Below, piece after piece: positions 1 to 6,987 of a DNA stretch of 22,716 nt. The DNA lies in NCBI GenBank assembly GCA_050996405.1, contig JBPCRW010000033.1:1-22716 (forward strand). The letters run 5' to 3'. The notes beneath the pieces are model-generated. The model searched no databases. It was given only the letters and a program-made list of their open reading frames with translations, and had not been told where the DNA came from. The DNA comes from JBPCRW01 sp050996405. GTDB lineage: Bacteria > Acidobacteriota > Blastocatellia > Pyrinomonadales > Pyrinomonadaceae. Position numbers and translations under genes: made by a program. The stretch's first letter is position 1; the number at the start of each line of letters is the position of its first letter.

Positions 1-416
1 CCAGACAGTTGTGGAATATGCTGCAATTGGCGCGGGTGATAACGCTCGGCGCGTTAAACCGCGACGAATCGCGCGGGGCGCATTACAAGCCGGATTTTCC
101 GACCCGCGACGACGAAAAGTTTTTGAAGACGACGATTGCGGAATATTCGCTGGAAGCACCGATTTTGAGTTATGAAGCGGTTGACATCGGCTTGCTCGAA
201 CCGCGCGAGCGAAATTACGCGAAAGGCGAAGCGAAAACGGAAGCCGCCAAAGAAGCGAAAAAAGAAGGCTTGCCCGTGCCGGAAGGCGGCGCGCCGCAGT
301 TTGTCCCCGAAGGCAACGAGCAAAAACCGACCAGCGCGGAAGAAATCTGGGTTACGGAAGGCGAGAAAATTACGAAAGGCGAATCTTTTGAGGAAGGGGA
401 ATCCTTCAAAGAATGA
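1..416 (+). CDS. sdhA: Succinate dehydrogenase flavoprotein subunit, C-terminal part (5' cut by window edge)
   Basis: The reading frame is open from base 3 to a TGA at 414-416, so this is the end of a gene that starts before the window. The visible part has the C-terminal SdhA/FrdA signature: LQLARVITLGALNRDESRGA, then HYKPDFP.RDDEKFLKTT. This is the helical C-terminal domain of the FAD subunit of complex II (succinate to fumarate, electrons to quinone, cytoplasmic face of the inner membrane). After about residue 70 the protein carries a charged, low-complexity tail rich in K, E, G and P, including KAEAAKEAKKEG-like runs and a KGESFEEGESFKE end. This tail is not part of the usual SdhA core. 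The matching iron-sulphur subunit lies at 2049-2852, separated by three other genes. Identity is firm; the tail has no recognised function. Confidence 0.9.
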   Translation, partial: RQLWNMLQLARVITLGALNRDESRGAHYKPDFPTRDDEKFLKTTIAEYSLEAPILSYEAVDIGLLEPRERNYAKGEAKTEAAKEAKKEGLPVPEGGAPQFVPEGNEQKPTSAEEIWVTEGEKITKGESFEEGESFKE

Positions 417-449
417 ATTTTTGAATTTCGTCAGAATGGGATAATAAAA

Positions 450-734
450 ATGGATAATACCCCTAACAACACAATCGAAGCCGAAAAAAGAGAAAAAATG
501 ATGCGCGCCGCTCGCGTCACTTGGATGATTTTCATTGCGGTTTGCGCCGCTGTTATCTTATGGCAATTATACCGCTGGTCGCAGGGAAAGCACGGCTTGC
601 AGAGAATCCTTACGCCGCTAACATTTATTTTCATCGGTTTGTCATCAATAACCTGTTCGCGCAATAAAATGCTGTCATATATTTTGATGGCTGCCGCATC
701 CATTTTGGTAATTTGGAATTTGGCAATGTTTTAA
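450..734 (+). CDS. Small two- to three-helix membrane protein, unknown function
   Basis: This 94-residue protein starts at an ATG 33 bases after the sdhA stop. A polar, charged N-terminus (residues 1-20, TIEAEKREKMM) is followed by a hydrophobic segment at about 23-42 (WMIFIAVCAAVILWQLY). A basic loop then leads to two further hydrophobic stretches at about 54-68 and 74-93. It looks like a small inner-membrane protein. The position directly behind sdhA in the same direction suggests co-transcription with the succinate dehydrogenase operon. It does not resemble SdhC or SdhD: no haem-ligand histidine context is visible and its only His lies in the loop. I do not recognise the family. The hydrophobic pattern and codon use support a real gene, but function is unknown. 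Confidence 0.6.
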   Translation: MDNTPNNTIEAEKREKMMRAARVTWMIFIAVCAAVILWQLYRWSQGKHGLQRILTPLTFIFIGLSSITCSRNKMLSYILMAAASILVIWNLAMF

Positions 735-750
735 TAATATATTGATGCCG

Positions 751-802
751 ACGACGCGAAATTTTCGACAGTTTTAGAAACTGAAGCGTCGTTGAGGTTT
801 TT
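751..802 (+). terminator. Possible rho-independent terminator / hairpin after the small membrane gene
   Basis: An outer stem pairs ACGACGC (751-757) with GCGTCGT (786-792). It encloses a perfect inner hairpin, CAGTTT (769-774) with AAACTG (778-783) around a TAG loop. Five T residues follow at 798-802, five bases past the outer stem. The gap between stem and T-run weakens the call. If active, it would separate sdhA plus the small gene from the Uma2-sdhB block. The rest of the 735-883 gap shows nothing I can assign. Confidence 0.4.
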
Positions 803-883
803 CCGGCGCGGCTTTATGCGAAAGCGTAATTTACGGTTTAATTGAATTAAAGAACGATTGTGGTTTAGAAAAAAGTTAAATTA

Positions 884-1465
884 ATGTCGGTTCTAACGCA
901 AACAAAAAAACACACGCCCGCCGAGTATTTGGCTTTGGAAGAGAAAGCCAAATACAGGAGTGAGTATTGGAATGGCGAAATCGTCGCTATGTCGGGCGCG
1001 AAAATTGACCACCAGCAAATTATTATGAATATCTCTCGAATCTTGGGAAATAAGCTGTATGGAAAATGTCGCCTGTTTGCCTCTGAAATGAAAGTTTGGG
1101 TGAAAAAGCGAAATAAATTTTTTTATCCCGACATAACTTTGATTTGCGAGAAGCCAAGCTTTTATAAAAACAGACGCGACACGATTGATAATCCAAAACT
1201 GATTGTCGAAGTTTTGTCGAAAAGCACGGCGAGCTTTGACCGCGCCGAAAAATTTTTGTCGTATCAGAGTTTGGATTCATTGGACGAATACGTTTTGGTT
1301 TCGCAGGAAAAACCTCTGGTCGAGCAATATATTAAACGCGAAGACGGAAACTGGATTTATAAGGCGACAATCGGGTTAGAAAGCACCGTAACTTTTTCCG
1401 CCGTCGAAGCCGCGCTGACTTTGCAGGAAATTTATGATTTGGTCGAATTTGAAGAAGTTGAATAA
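884..1465 (+). CDS. Uma2-family (DUF820) PD-(D/E)XK nuclease-like protein, copy 1
   Basis: This 193-residue protein has Uma2/DUF820 family layout. The N-terminal motif is TPAEYLALEEKAKYRSEYWNG, close to the family pattern (T.eeYl.le...r.EyidGei). The PD-(D/E)XK core is visible as FYPDITLIC (Asp near residue 87) and LIVEVLSKST (Glu near 108), followed by FDRAEKFLSYQ, where a Lys supplies the third core residue. Uma2 proteins are common and expanded in Cyanobacteria, Chloroflexota and Acidobacteriota. A nuclease fold is established for the family, but the biological role is not. The stop codon TAA overlaps the ATG of the second copy by one base. The two copies look roughly half identical by eye, indicating tandem duplication. 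Placement inside an sdh operon is unusual. Confidence 0.85.
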   Translation: MSVLTQTKKHTPAEYLALEEKAKYRSEYWNGEIVAMSGAKIDHQQIIMNISRILGNKLYGKCRLFASEMKVWVKKRNKFFYPDITLICEKPSFYKNRRDTIDNPKLIVEVLSKSTASFDRAEKFLSYQSLDSLDEYVLVSQEKPLVEQYIKREDGNWIYKATIGLESTVTFSAVEAALTLQEIYDLVEFEEVE

Positions 1466-1526
1466 TGGCTTTGCAGGCAAAAAAGAGAAAACTTTATACG
1501 CCCGCCGAGTATTTGGCTTTGGAAGA
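914..1526 (+). repeat. 29-base exact direct repeat near the 5' ends of the two Uma2 genes (914-942 and 1498-1526)
   Basis: The stretch encoding TPAEYLALEE is identical over 29 bases at 914-942 and 1498-1526, beginning acgcccgccgag and ending ttggaaga. The two genes diverge much more elsewhere. This patch is either under strong constraint or has been homogenised by gene conversion. It could also mediate deletion of one copy by recombination. Confidence 0.8.
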
Positions 1527-2052
1527 AAAAGCCGAATTTCGGAGCGAATATGTCAATGGCGAAATCATTACGATGGCTGGCGGTTCGCTTGACCATGTTC
1601 AGATTACGTCAAATGTTTCAAGATTTACTGGCAATAAAATTTCCGCTGAATGCAGGTCGCTTCCAACTGATATTAAAGTTTATGTTAAGGCGTTAAATAA
1701 ATTTTATTATCCCGACGTAACTGTATTGTGCGGTGAACCGAAGTTTTATCAAAAGCGAAACGACACGATTGTTAATCCGGTTTTGATTGTCGAAGTCCTT
1801 TCCGGCAGCACGGAAGCCAAAGACCGAGGCGAAAAGTTTTTCGCGTATCAGACGCTTGAATCTTTCCGGGAATATATTTTGGTGTCGCAGGACAAGGAAG
1901 TTGTCGAACAATTCATTAAACAATCTGACGGAAGCTGGAAGTATCTGGCTATTATCGGCGCGAAAAGCAAAGTTAAATTTGAATCAATTGGCATCGAACT
2001 GTCGTTAGAAGAAATTTATCAGCGAGTTGAATTTAGCAAAGAAAATTTATGA
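1465..2052 (+). CDS. Uma2-family (DUF820) PD-(D/E)XK nuclease-like protein, copy 2
   Basis: This 195-residue paralogue of the preceding gene has the same order of motifs. It begins TPAEYLALEEKAEFRSEYVNG and continues with FYYPDVTVLC (core Asp), LIVEVLSGST (core Glu) and KDRGEKFFAYQ (core Lys). All three putative catalytic positions are kept, so both copies look intact rather than one decaying. Its ATG overlaps the upstream TAA (TAATG) and its TGA overlaps the sdhB ATG (ATGA). It therefore sits in a translationally coupled chain Uma2-Uma2-sdhB. Family assignment is secure; the substrate is unknown. Confidence 0.85.
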   Translation: MALQAKKRKLYTPAEYLALEEKAEFRSEYVNGEIITMAGGSLDHVQITSNVSRFTGNKISAECRSLPTDIKVYVKALNKFYYPDVTVLCGEPKFYQKRNDTIVNPVLIVEVLSGSTEAKDRGEKFFAYQTLESFREYILVSQDKEVVEQFIKQSDGSWKYLAIIGAKSKVKFESIGIELSLEEIYQRVEFSKENL

Positions 2053-2852
2053 ACGAAGCAAATGTCCAGCATGAAAAAAAGCGATTGACGAATCCGCCGC
2101 CGACAATTGATTTTAAAATCCAGCGACGCGAAAATCCAGACGCTGCGGCGCATTGGGAAACTTTTTCGATTCCTTACCGGCGCAATTTAAATGTCATTTC
2201 CGCGCTGATGGAAATCCGCAAAAATCCGGTCACGAAGGACGGAAAACAAACCACGCCGCCGGTCTGGGATATGAATTGTCTGGAACAGGTTTGCGGCATC
2301 TGCACGATGATTATTAACGGGCGTGTTCGTCAATCCTGCTCGGCTCTGGTTGACGATTTACTGCTGGCGAGAGGCGGAAATACGATTTTGCTCGAACCGA
2401 TGACGAAATTTACAAACGTGCGCGATTTAAAAGTTGACCGCGCGCCGATGTTTGAACACCTGAAAAAAGTTCACGCCTGGATTGAACTCGACGGAACTTA
2501 CGATTTAGGTCCGGGTCCGCGAATGTCGCAGGAAACCGTTCACGAACGCTACGCCTATTCGCGCTGTATGACGTGCGGCTGCTGTCTCGAAGCCTGCCCG
2601 CAATACGGCGACGGAAATTACATCGGACCGCAGGCAATCGCGCAGGTTCGGCTTTTCGATATGCATCCGTCGGGGAAAATGAACCGCGACGAACGGCTCG
2701 AAGGTTTGACGCAGGAAGACGGCATCGCCAATTGCGGCAACGCGCAAAACTGCGTGCAGGTTTGCCCGATGAGTTTGCCTCTGACGCGGGCGATTTACGA
2801 AACGAACCGCGAAGTAACGGTTCACGGACTTTTCGGCTGGCTGCGAAAATAA
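2049..2852 (+). CDS. sdhB: Succinate dehydrogenase / fumarate reductase iron-sulphur subunit
   Basis: This 267-residue protein is the electron-transfer subunit of complex II, passing electrons from the FAD subunit to quinone. The N-terminal plant-type ferredoxin domain has the [2Fe-2S] motif NCLEQVCGIC (Cys spacing 4 and 2) with the fourth Cys in RVRQSC. The C-terminal domain has CMTCGCCLEACP for the [4Fe-4S] cluster and CGNAQNCVQVCP for the [3Fe-4S] and shared cluster ligands. All expected cysteines are present. The N-terminus is somewhat extended (about 20 polar residues before TIDFKIQRRE). Start choice: the ATG forms an ATGA overlap with the upstream Uma2 stop. In most genomes sdhB directly follows sdhA, whereas here three genes intervene. 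A strong terminator follows. Confidence 0.95.
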   Translation: MNEANVQHEKKRLTNPPPTIDFKIQRRENPDAAAHWETFSIPYRRNLNVISALMEIRKNPVTKDGKQTTPPVWDMNCLEQVCGICTMIINGRVRQSCSALVDDLLLARGGNTILLEPMTKFTNVRDLKVDRAPMFEHLKKVHAWIELDGTYDLGPGPRMSQETVHERYAYSRCMTCGCCLEACPQYGDGNYIGPQAIAQVRLFDMHPSGKMNRDERLEGLTQEDGIANCGNAQNCVQVCPMSLPLTRAIYETNREVTVHGLFGWLRK

Positions 2853-2892
2853 TTTTAGCGGTGTGAAAATAAAAATTAAATAATTTTGGAAC

Positions 2893-2925
2893 GGTCGGAA
2901 AATTTAATTTTCACCGACCATTTTT
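2893..2925 (+). terminator. Rho-independent terminator after sdhB
   Basis: GGTCGG (2893-2898) pairs with CCGACC (2914-2919), extended inside by AAAATT/AATTTT with a two-base bulge. Five T residues follow at 2921-2925 and then more AT. It lies about 40 bases after the sdhB stop and closes the sdh operon. Confidence 0.75.
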
Positions 2926-2964
2926 ATATTTGTAATCTTTTTAATTTAGTAAGATTAAACCGTT

Positions 2965-3273
2965 ATGAAAAAACTTAAAAAATCTTGGAATGAATTTCTT
3001 AAAAAACCTTTTCCTGATAATTGTGTCGGGAAGACAATGGAAGGAGTAGAACTTACTTCATTGGATACATTTTCCGCAGGTTGCATAAACAGTTTCATTG
3101 ACAACAAAGGGAATCTTAATCAACAGCAAATACAAACCTTAAATGATTGTGTAAGAAAACTTCATAAGGTTGTAGATTTACTTGCAGAAGCTGAAAAAGA
3201 TTACTTTGAGCATCTTCTATATTTATCAAAACAAGTGTCACACGAAATTAAAGAACGAAACGGAGAGGTTTAA
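2965..3273 (+). CDS. Hypothetical protein, AT-rich orphan gene
   Basis: This 102-residue, probably cytoplasmic protein has no signal peptide or membrane segment. It begins MKKLKKSWNEFLKKPFPDNC and has three cysteines (C19, C40, C52). Its C-terminal half is helical and heptad-like (about 45-98, KLHKVVDLLAEAEKDYFEHL), suggesting a coiled coil or four-helix bundle. Base composition is visibly more AT-rich than its neighbours: it uses aaa, gaa, aga, tta and ata freely and almost none of the gcg/cgc-rich codons that dominate the flanking genes. It lies between the sdhB terminator and a metal ATPase. The composition suggests recent acquisition. I do not recognise a family, and no convincing ribosome binding site precedes the ATG. 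Confidence 0.55.
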   Translation: MKKLKKSWNEFLKKPFPDNCVGKTMEGVELTSLDTFSAGCINSFIDNKGNLNQQQIQTLNDCVRKLHKVVDLLAEAEKDYFEHLLYLSKQVSHEIKERNGEV

Positions 3274-3345
3274 TTGCTTCATTAATATGTTGTTTCCAGT
3301 TCCTTCCATTTCATCCAAAGCAAAACCAACTTACAATTGAATTTA

Positions 3346-5286
3346 ATGATTGAGCAGACAAAATTATCTTTACGGCGGGACAGAAAATTTCAATGGCTGG
3401 TTTTGAGTCTTGCGGTGGTTGCCGTTTTTGAATTTTTATCGCTCGCCGGATGGCATTTGCCGAAAATGATTGGCGCGCCGTTTTTCGCCGCGATAATTTT
3501 GATTATCGGCTGGCGGACGCTTTTAAGCGGATTAAAGGCACTTTCCAAACTCAATTTTCGCAGTATCAATTTGCTGATGGTAATTGCCGTCACGGGCGCG
3601 TTTTTTCTGGGTCAATACGAAGAAGCGGCGATTGTTATCGTGCTTTTTACATTAGGCGAAACGCTCGAAAAATTCGGCATCGCGTCGAGCAAATCGGCGT
3701 TGCAGTCTTTGGTTGATAAAACGCCTAAACAAGCGCGAATTAAATTTGAAAACGAGCAGCGGGAAGTTAAAGTCGAAGATATAAAAATCGGCGATTGTCT
3801 GATTATCAAACCGTCGGATATGATTGCTTTGGATGCGGAAGTTTTAAGCGGCGCGTCGAGCGTTGACGAATCAACGATTACGGGCGAGCCTTTGCCGAGA
3901 GACAAACACGCGGGCGATAAAATTTTTGCCGGAACGCTGAATATGCAGGGCTATTTGGAAGCCCGCGTGACAAAAACGGCGCGGGATTCGACGCTTGCCA
4001 AAATTATCGAAACGACTTTTGCCGCCACCAAAACAAAAGCCGAAACGCAGAAATTTATCGAAAAATTTTCCGCCTTTTACACGCCTTCGATAATTTTTAT
4101 TTCAATTTTGCTCGTCATAATTCCGACGCTTGTTTTCGGCAGGGAATTTGAAATTTGGTTTCGTGAAGCGTTGACTTTACTGGTTATCGCCTGCCCGTGC
4201 GCGCTCGTCATTTCAACACCAATTTCGATTTACGCGGCAATCGGCAACGCTTCTTCACGCGGCGCGCTCGTCAAAGGCGGAAAATATATCGAAGCAATCG
4301 GACAGGTTAAAGCCGTGGCGATAGACAAAACGCGCACTTTAACTTACGGCAAATTAAAAGTGACCGATGTCATTCCGTTCGGCGAAAAGACGCGCGAACA
4401 TCTTTTGGCGTGTGCCGCCGGAATTGAAAGATATTCGGAGCATCCGCTGGCGCAGGCAATCGTGGACGCGGCGCAGTTTGAAAAACTGGAAATTCACGCC
4501 GTTGAAAATTTCCAAGCTGTTTTAGGCAAGGGCGCGAAAGCCGATTGCGTGGTCTGCTACGACGCGCATCACTGCATCGGCAAACTGCCGTTTATCACCG
4601 AAGAACACGACGTGCGCGATGAGATTATCGAACAGGTCGAATTTTTACAGCGAAACGGTAAAACGTCAATTATTATCAGCAGTCACGGCGGCGTGGAAGG
4701 CGTTATCGCCTTGACTGACGAAATCAAAACGGAAAGCAAAGCGGTTGTTGGCGAACTAAAAAATCTGGGCGTGGAAACCGTCATGCTGACGGGCGACAAT
4801 CACGCTCCGGCGGAAGCGGTCGCGCGTCAAATCGGCATCCGCGAAGTCAGAGCCGAAATGCTTCCCGAAAATAAAGCCGACGCGGTGAAAGAACTTTTAG
4901 AAAAATACGGCGCGGTGGCAATGGTCGGCGACGGCGTGAACGACGCGCCCGCGCTCGCTCTGTCAAGTGTGGGAATTGCGATGGGCGCGGCAGGCTCGGA
5001 CACTGCGATTGAAGCGGCTTCGATTGCGATTTTAAACGACCGTCTGGAATTAATTCCGTATCTGATTCGGCTGGGCAGACGGACGATTTCGACTATCAAA
5101 ATAAACACGACGCTGGCGGTCGCCGTCAAACTTCTTTTTATTATTCTCGCAATTTTCGGCGTGAGTAGTCTCGCAATGGCAATCTTCGCCGATGTCGGCG
5201 TAACGGTTTTGGTGATTCTGAATAGTTTGCAGCTATTGAAGTTTGAAGAAACTAATCGGTCTGTAATTAAGCCGGAATTTTCCTGA
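3346..5286 (+). CDS. P1B-type heavy-metal-transporting ATPase (Zn/Cd/Pb group) with altered phosphorylation motif
   Basis: This is a 646-residue membrane ATPase of the ZntA/CadA type, which exports divalent soft metals. Motifs, numbered from the ATG at 3346: actuator TGEP (179-182), metal-site CPC in the sixth helix (283-285), HP of the nucleotide domain (366-367), TGDN, and GDGVNDAP (528-535). The terminal helix reads DVGVTVLVILNSLQLL, with the Asp typical of Zn/Cd pumps. No N-terminal HMA metal-binding domain is present; the protein starts just before the first helix. The nucleotide domain has a Cys/His cluster at 401-410 (CVVCYDAHHC). The key oddity is that the P-type signature reads DKTRT, with Arg330 in place of the near-invariant Gly next to Asp327. 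A TTG at 3337 could add three residues. No clear ribosome binding site is seen. Confidence 0.88.
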   Translation: MIEQTKLSLRRDRKFQWLVLSLAVVAVFEFLSLAGWHLPKMIGAPFFAAIILIIGWRTLLSGLKALSKLNFRSINLLMVIAVTGAFFLGQYEEAAIVIVLFTLGETLEKFGIASSKSALQSLVDKTPKQARIKFENEQREVKVEDIKIGDCLIIKPSDMIALDAEVLSGASSVDESTITGEPLPRDKHAGDKIFAGTLNMQGYLEARVTKTARDSTLAKIIETTFAATKTKAETQKFIEKFSAFYTPSIIFISILLVIIPTLVFGREFEIWFREALTLLVIACPCALVISTPISIYAAIGNASSRGALVKGGKYIEAIGQVKAVAIDKTRTLTYGKLKVTDVIPFGEKTREHLLACAAGIERYSEHPLAQAIVDAAQFEKLEIHAVENFQAVLGKGAKADCVVCYDAHHCIGKLPFITEEHDVRDEIIEQVEFLQRNGKTSIIISSHGGVEGVIALTDEIKTESKAVVGELKNLGVETVMLTGDNHAPAEAVARQIGIREVRAEMLPENKADAVKELLEKYGAVAMVGDGVNDAPALALSSVGIAMGAAGSDTAIEAASIAILNDRLELIPYLIRLGRRTISTIKINTTLAVAVKLLFIILAIFGVSSLAMAIFADVGVTVLVILNSLQLLKFEETNRSVIKPEFS

Positions 5287-5317
5287 AAATCAAACCTGCC
5301 GATTGTTTAAAAAAAGT

Positions 5318-5346
5318 TTCACAAAGCTATCTCTAAAAGCTATAAT
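5318..5346 (+). promoter_or_regulatory. Sigma-70-like promoter for the aldo/keto reductase gene
   Basis: A -35 element TTCACA (5318-5323) and a perfect -10 TATAAT (5341-5346) are separated by exactly 17 bases. Initiation would fall near 5353. The ATG at 5393 would then have a leader of about 40 bases with a GGGAGA ribosome binding site. This places any start upstream of 5353 outside the transcript. Confidence 0.7.
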
Positions 5347-5392
5347 CTTCCGCATCTGTTTTATAGAATTAAGAAACGAACATGGGAGATTT

Positions 5393-6457
5393 ATGCACAG
5401 AAGAGATTTTTTAGGCAAAGCGTCGGTTGTCGCCGGTGCCGTTATTTTATCGGCGAAAACGCCAAACGCCAATGCGGAAACTATGCAGAAAAATTCGGAA
5501 GAAACAAACCTTTTAACCACGCCGGAAACTTTTCGTGAAGGCGAAATGATTTACCGGATGCTCGGCTCGACAGGCGAAAAAGTTTCGGCAATCGGGATGG
5601 GCGGCTTTCATTTGAGCAAGCCGAAAACCGATGAAGAAGCTGTTCAACTCGTTCGCGCGGCTGTTAATCGCGGCATCACGTTTATGGATAATTGCTGGGA
5701 TTACGCCGACGGTTTGAGCGAAATTCGCGCGGGCAAAGCTCTAAAAGACGGTTATCGAAACAAAGTTTTTCAGATGTCGAAAATTGACGGGCGCGACAAA
5801 AAAACCGCCGCGAAGCAAATTGACGAATCGCTTTTAAGATTAAATACAGACCACGTTGATTTGATGCAGTTTCACGAAATTATACGTTTTGAAGACCCTG
5901 ATAAAATCTTTGCCGAAGGCGGCGCGTTTGAGGCGATGCAGGACGCAAAAAAAGCTGGAAAAGTCAGATTCATCGGTTTTACCGGACATAAAAATCCGGC
6001 AATTCATCTGCAAATGCTCGAAGTCGCCGCCGCGCATAATTTTAAATTCGACGCAGTGCAAATGCCCTTAAATGTGATGGACGCGCATTTTCGCTCGTTT
6101 GAAAAACAGGTTTTGCCGAAACTTGTCGAACAGAAAATCGGCGTTCTCGGAATGAAAACTTTCGGCGACCCGTTTATTTTAGAAAGCAAAACGGTTGAGC
6201 CGATTGACGCGCTGCATTATTCGCTGACGCTGCCGACTTCGGTTGTCATTACCGGAATTGATGAACCGGAAATTCTAGAACAGGCGTTTCAGGCGGCGAA
6301 AACTTTTAAACCGTTAACGCAAACGCAAATCGCTTCAATCTTGGCGAAAACAAAAGACGCGGCGATGACCGGAAAATTTGAGAAATTTAAAACCGATTCG
6401 CGCTTTGACGGCACGGCGAAAAATCCGAAATGGCTCGGCGGAATGCAGGAATCTTGA
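5393..6457 (+). CDS. Aldo/keto reductase with twin-arginine signal
   Basis: This 354-residue, NADPH-linked oxidoreductase has an aldo/keto reductase TIM barrel. The N-terminus MHRRDFLGKASVVAGAV is a Tat-like signal (RRDFLG followed by a hydrophobic, Ala/Val-rich segment ending near ANA), which suggests export or membrane association. The AKR catalytic tetrad can be read as Asp and Tyr in FMDNCWDYADG, Lys in FQMSKID and His in LMQFHEI. Typical AKR start text (LGSTGEKVSAIGMGGFHL) and cofactor-region text (GVLGMKTFGDP, then SVVITGIDEPEIL) are present. The start is fixed by GGGAGA at 5384-5389 and by the promoter at 5318-5346; a longer frame to 5303 begins upstream of that promoter. It converges with the toxin gene. 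The substrate is unknown. Confidence 0.88.
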   Translation: MHRRDFLGKASVVAGAVILSAKTPNANAETMQKNSEETNLLTTPETFREGEMIYRMLGSTGEKVSAIGMGGFHLSKPKTDEEAVQLVRAAVNRGITFMDNCWDYADGLSEIRAGKALKDGYRNKVFQMSKIDGRDKKTAAKQIDESLLRLNTDHVDLMQFHEIIRFEDPDKIFAEGGAFEAMQDAKKAGKVRFIGFTGHKNPAIHLQMLEVAAAHNFKFDAVQMPLNVMDAHFRSFEKQVLPKLVEQKIGVLGMKTFGDPFILESKTVEPIDALHYSLTLPTSVVITGIDEPEILEQAFQAAKTFKPLTQTQIASILAKTKDAAMTGKFEKFKTDSRFDGTAKNPKWLGGMQES

Positions 6458-6482
6458 AATTTAATTTAGCAGATTTTTCATT

Positions 6483-6752
6483 CTACTTTTTCTTTAATCT
6501 TTTATAGACTTGTTTGCGGTCTTCGACCATTAAAACTTTTACTTCTTGAATCGCGTCGTTAATTTCATAAATAACGCGATAGTTTCCGACACGCAGTTTA
6601 TACGCTTCACGCGCCGTTAATTTCTCCGCGCCGAAAACACGCGGATTTTCTTCGAGTCGGCGCAGATGCTCGATGATTCGGTCGTGCGGCTTTGCCGGTA
6701 AATTTTCGAGTTCCTTGACTGCGGATTTTGTGAGAAAGATTTTATAGGACAT
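6483..6752 (-). CDS. RelE/ParE-superfamily toxin
   Basis: This 89-residue protein has the RelE fold signature. It begins MSYKIFLTKSAVKELENLPAK, continues with I.EHLRRLEENPR and AYKLRVGNYRVIYEI, and ends with a basic strand VLMVEDRKQVYKRLKKK. RelE-type members cleave mRNA at the ribosome and ParE-type members poison gyrase. The LRVGNYRVIYEI and C-terminal K/R pattern favours RelE/YafQ-like, but the class cannot be fixed from sequence alone. Its ATG overlaps the stop of the upstream antitoxin gene by one base (TAATG), as is usual for toxin-antitoxin operons. It converges with the aldo/keto reductase gene, with 25 bases between the two stops and no obvious terminator there. Confidence 0.88.
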   Translation of the reverse strand: MSYKIFLTKSAVKELENLPAKPHDRIIEHLRRLEENPRVFGAEKLTAREAYKLRVGNYRVIYEINDAIQEVKVLMVEDRKQVYKRLKKK

Positions 6753-6958
6753 TACTTTTTCACGGAATGCTTTGCCAGATAATCGTCAAGCGAAACGGTT
6801 GGTTCTTTCCGTCGTTTTTCGATAATGGCGGCACAACGCAAATCTTCGGCAAGTTTCTCGTCCTGTAAAAGTTTAGCGATAAACGCTTCGCGCTCGCTCT
6901 TTTTCAAGGCTTGAAAGGCGGTATAAAAAACTTCGGCGGTGGCTTGCGGTCGCGTCAT
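6752..6958 (-). CDS. Antitoxin partner of the RelE/ParE-type toxin
   Basis: This 68-residue, highly charged helical protein begins MTRPQATAEVFYTAFQALKKSERE and ends SLDDYLAKHSVKK. The layout fits the short antitoxins paired with RelE toxins in many environmental genomes: an N-terminal dimerising/helical part followed by a flexible toxin-wrapping tail. The pairing is inferred mainly from size and from the one-base overlap with the toxin start. No classical RHH or HTH DNA-binding motif is obvious. A TGATATAAT extended -10 lies 10 bases before the ATG with no Shine-Dalgarno, so the message may be leaderless. Confidence 0.78.
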   Translation of the reverse strand: MTRPQATAEVFYTAFQALKKSEREAFIAKLLQDEKLAEDLRCAAIIEKRRKEPTVSLDDYLAKHSVKK

Positions 6959-6967
6959 AGCGAGAAA

Positions 6968-6976
6968 ATTATATCA
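6968..6976 (-). promoter_or_regulatory. Extended -10 promoter for the toxin-antitoxin operon
   Basis: On the minus strand the sequence TGATATAAT is a perfect TATAAT with an upstream TG extension. No recognisable -35 exists at the right distance: the position is a T-run belonging to the pckG terminator. The spacing puts initiation within about 0-3 bases of the antitoxin ATG. Confidence 0.5.
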
Positions 6977-6987
6977 CTGGAGGCAAG

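Noticed and set aside
172..444. Open frame rich in Lys/Arg/Pro (KRKPPKKRKKK-type)
   Set aside because: It is the +1 shadow of the charged sdhA tail; the composition arises from the gaagcgaaa-type repeats and there is no independent start signal.
3274..3345. Missing HMA domain as a truncated pseudogene upstream of the P1B-ATPase
   Set aside because: No remnant of a GMTCxxC-type domain can be read in any frame here, and many pumps of this group naturally lack it.
5303..5392. Longer N-terminus for the aldo/keto reductase
   Set aside because: It begins upstream of a near-consensus promoter (TTCACA-N17-TATAAT) whose predicted start is near 5353, and it would bury the twin-arginine motif; the ATG at 5393 has a ribosome binding site.
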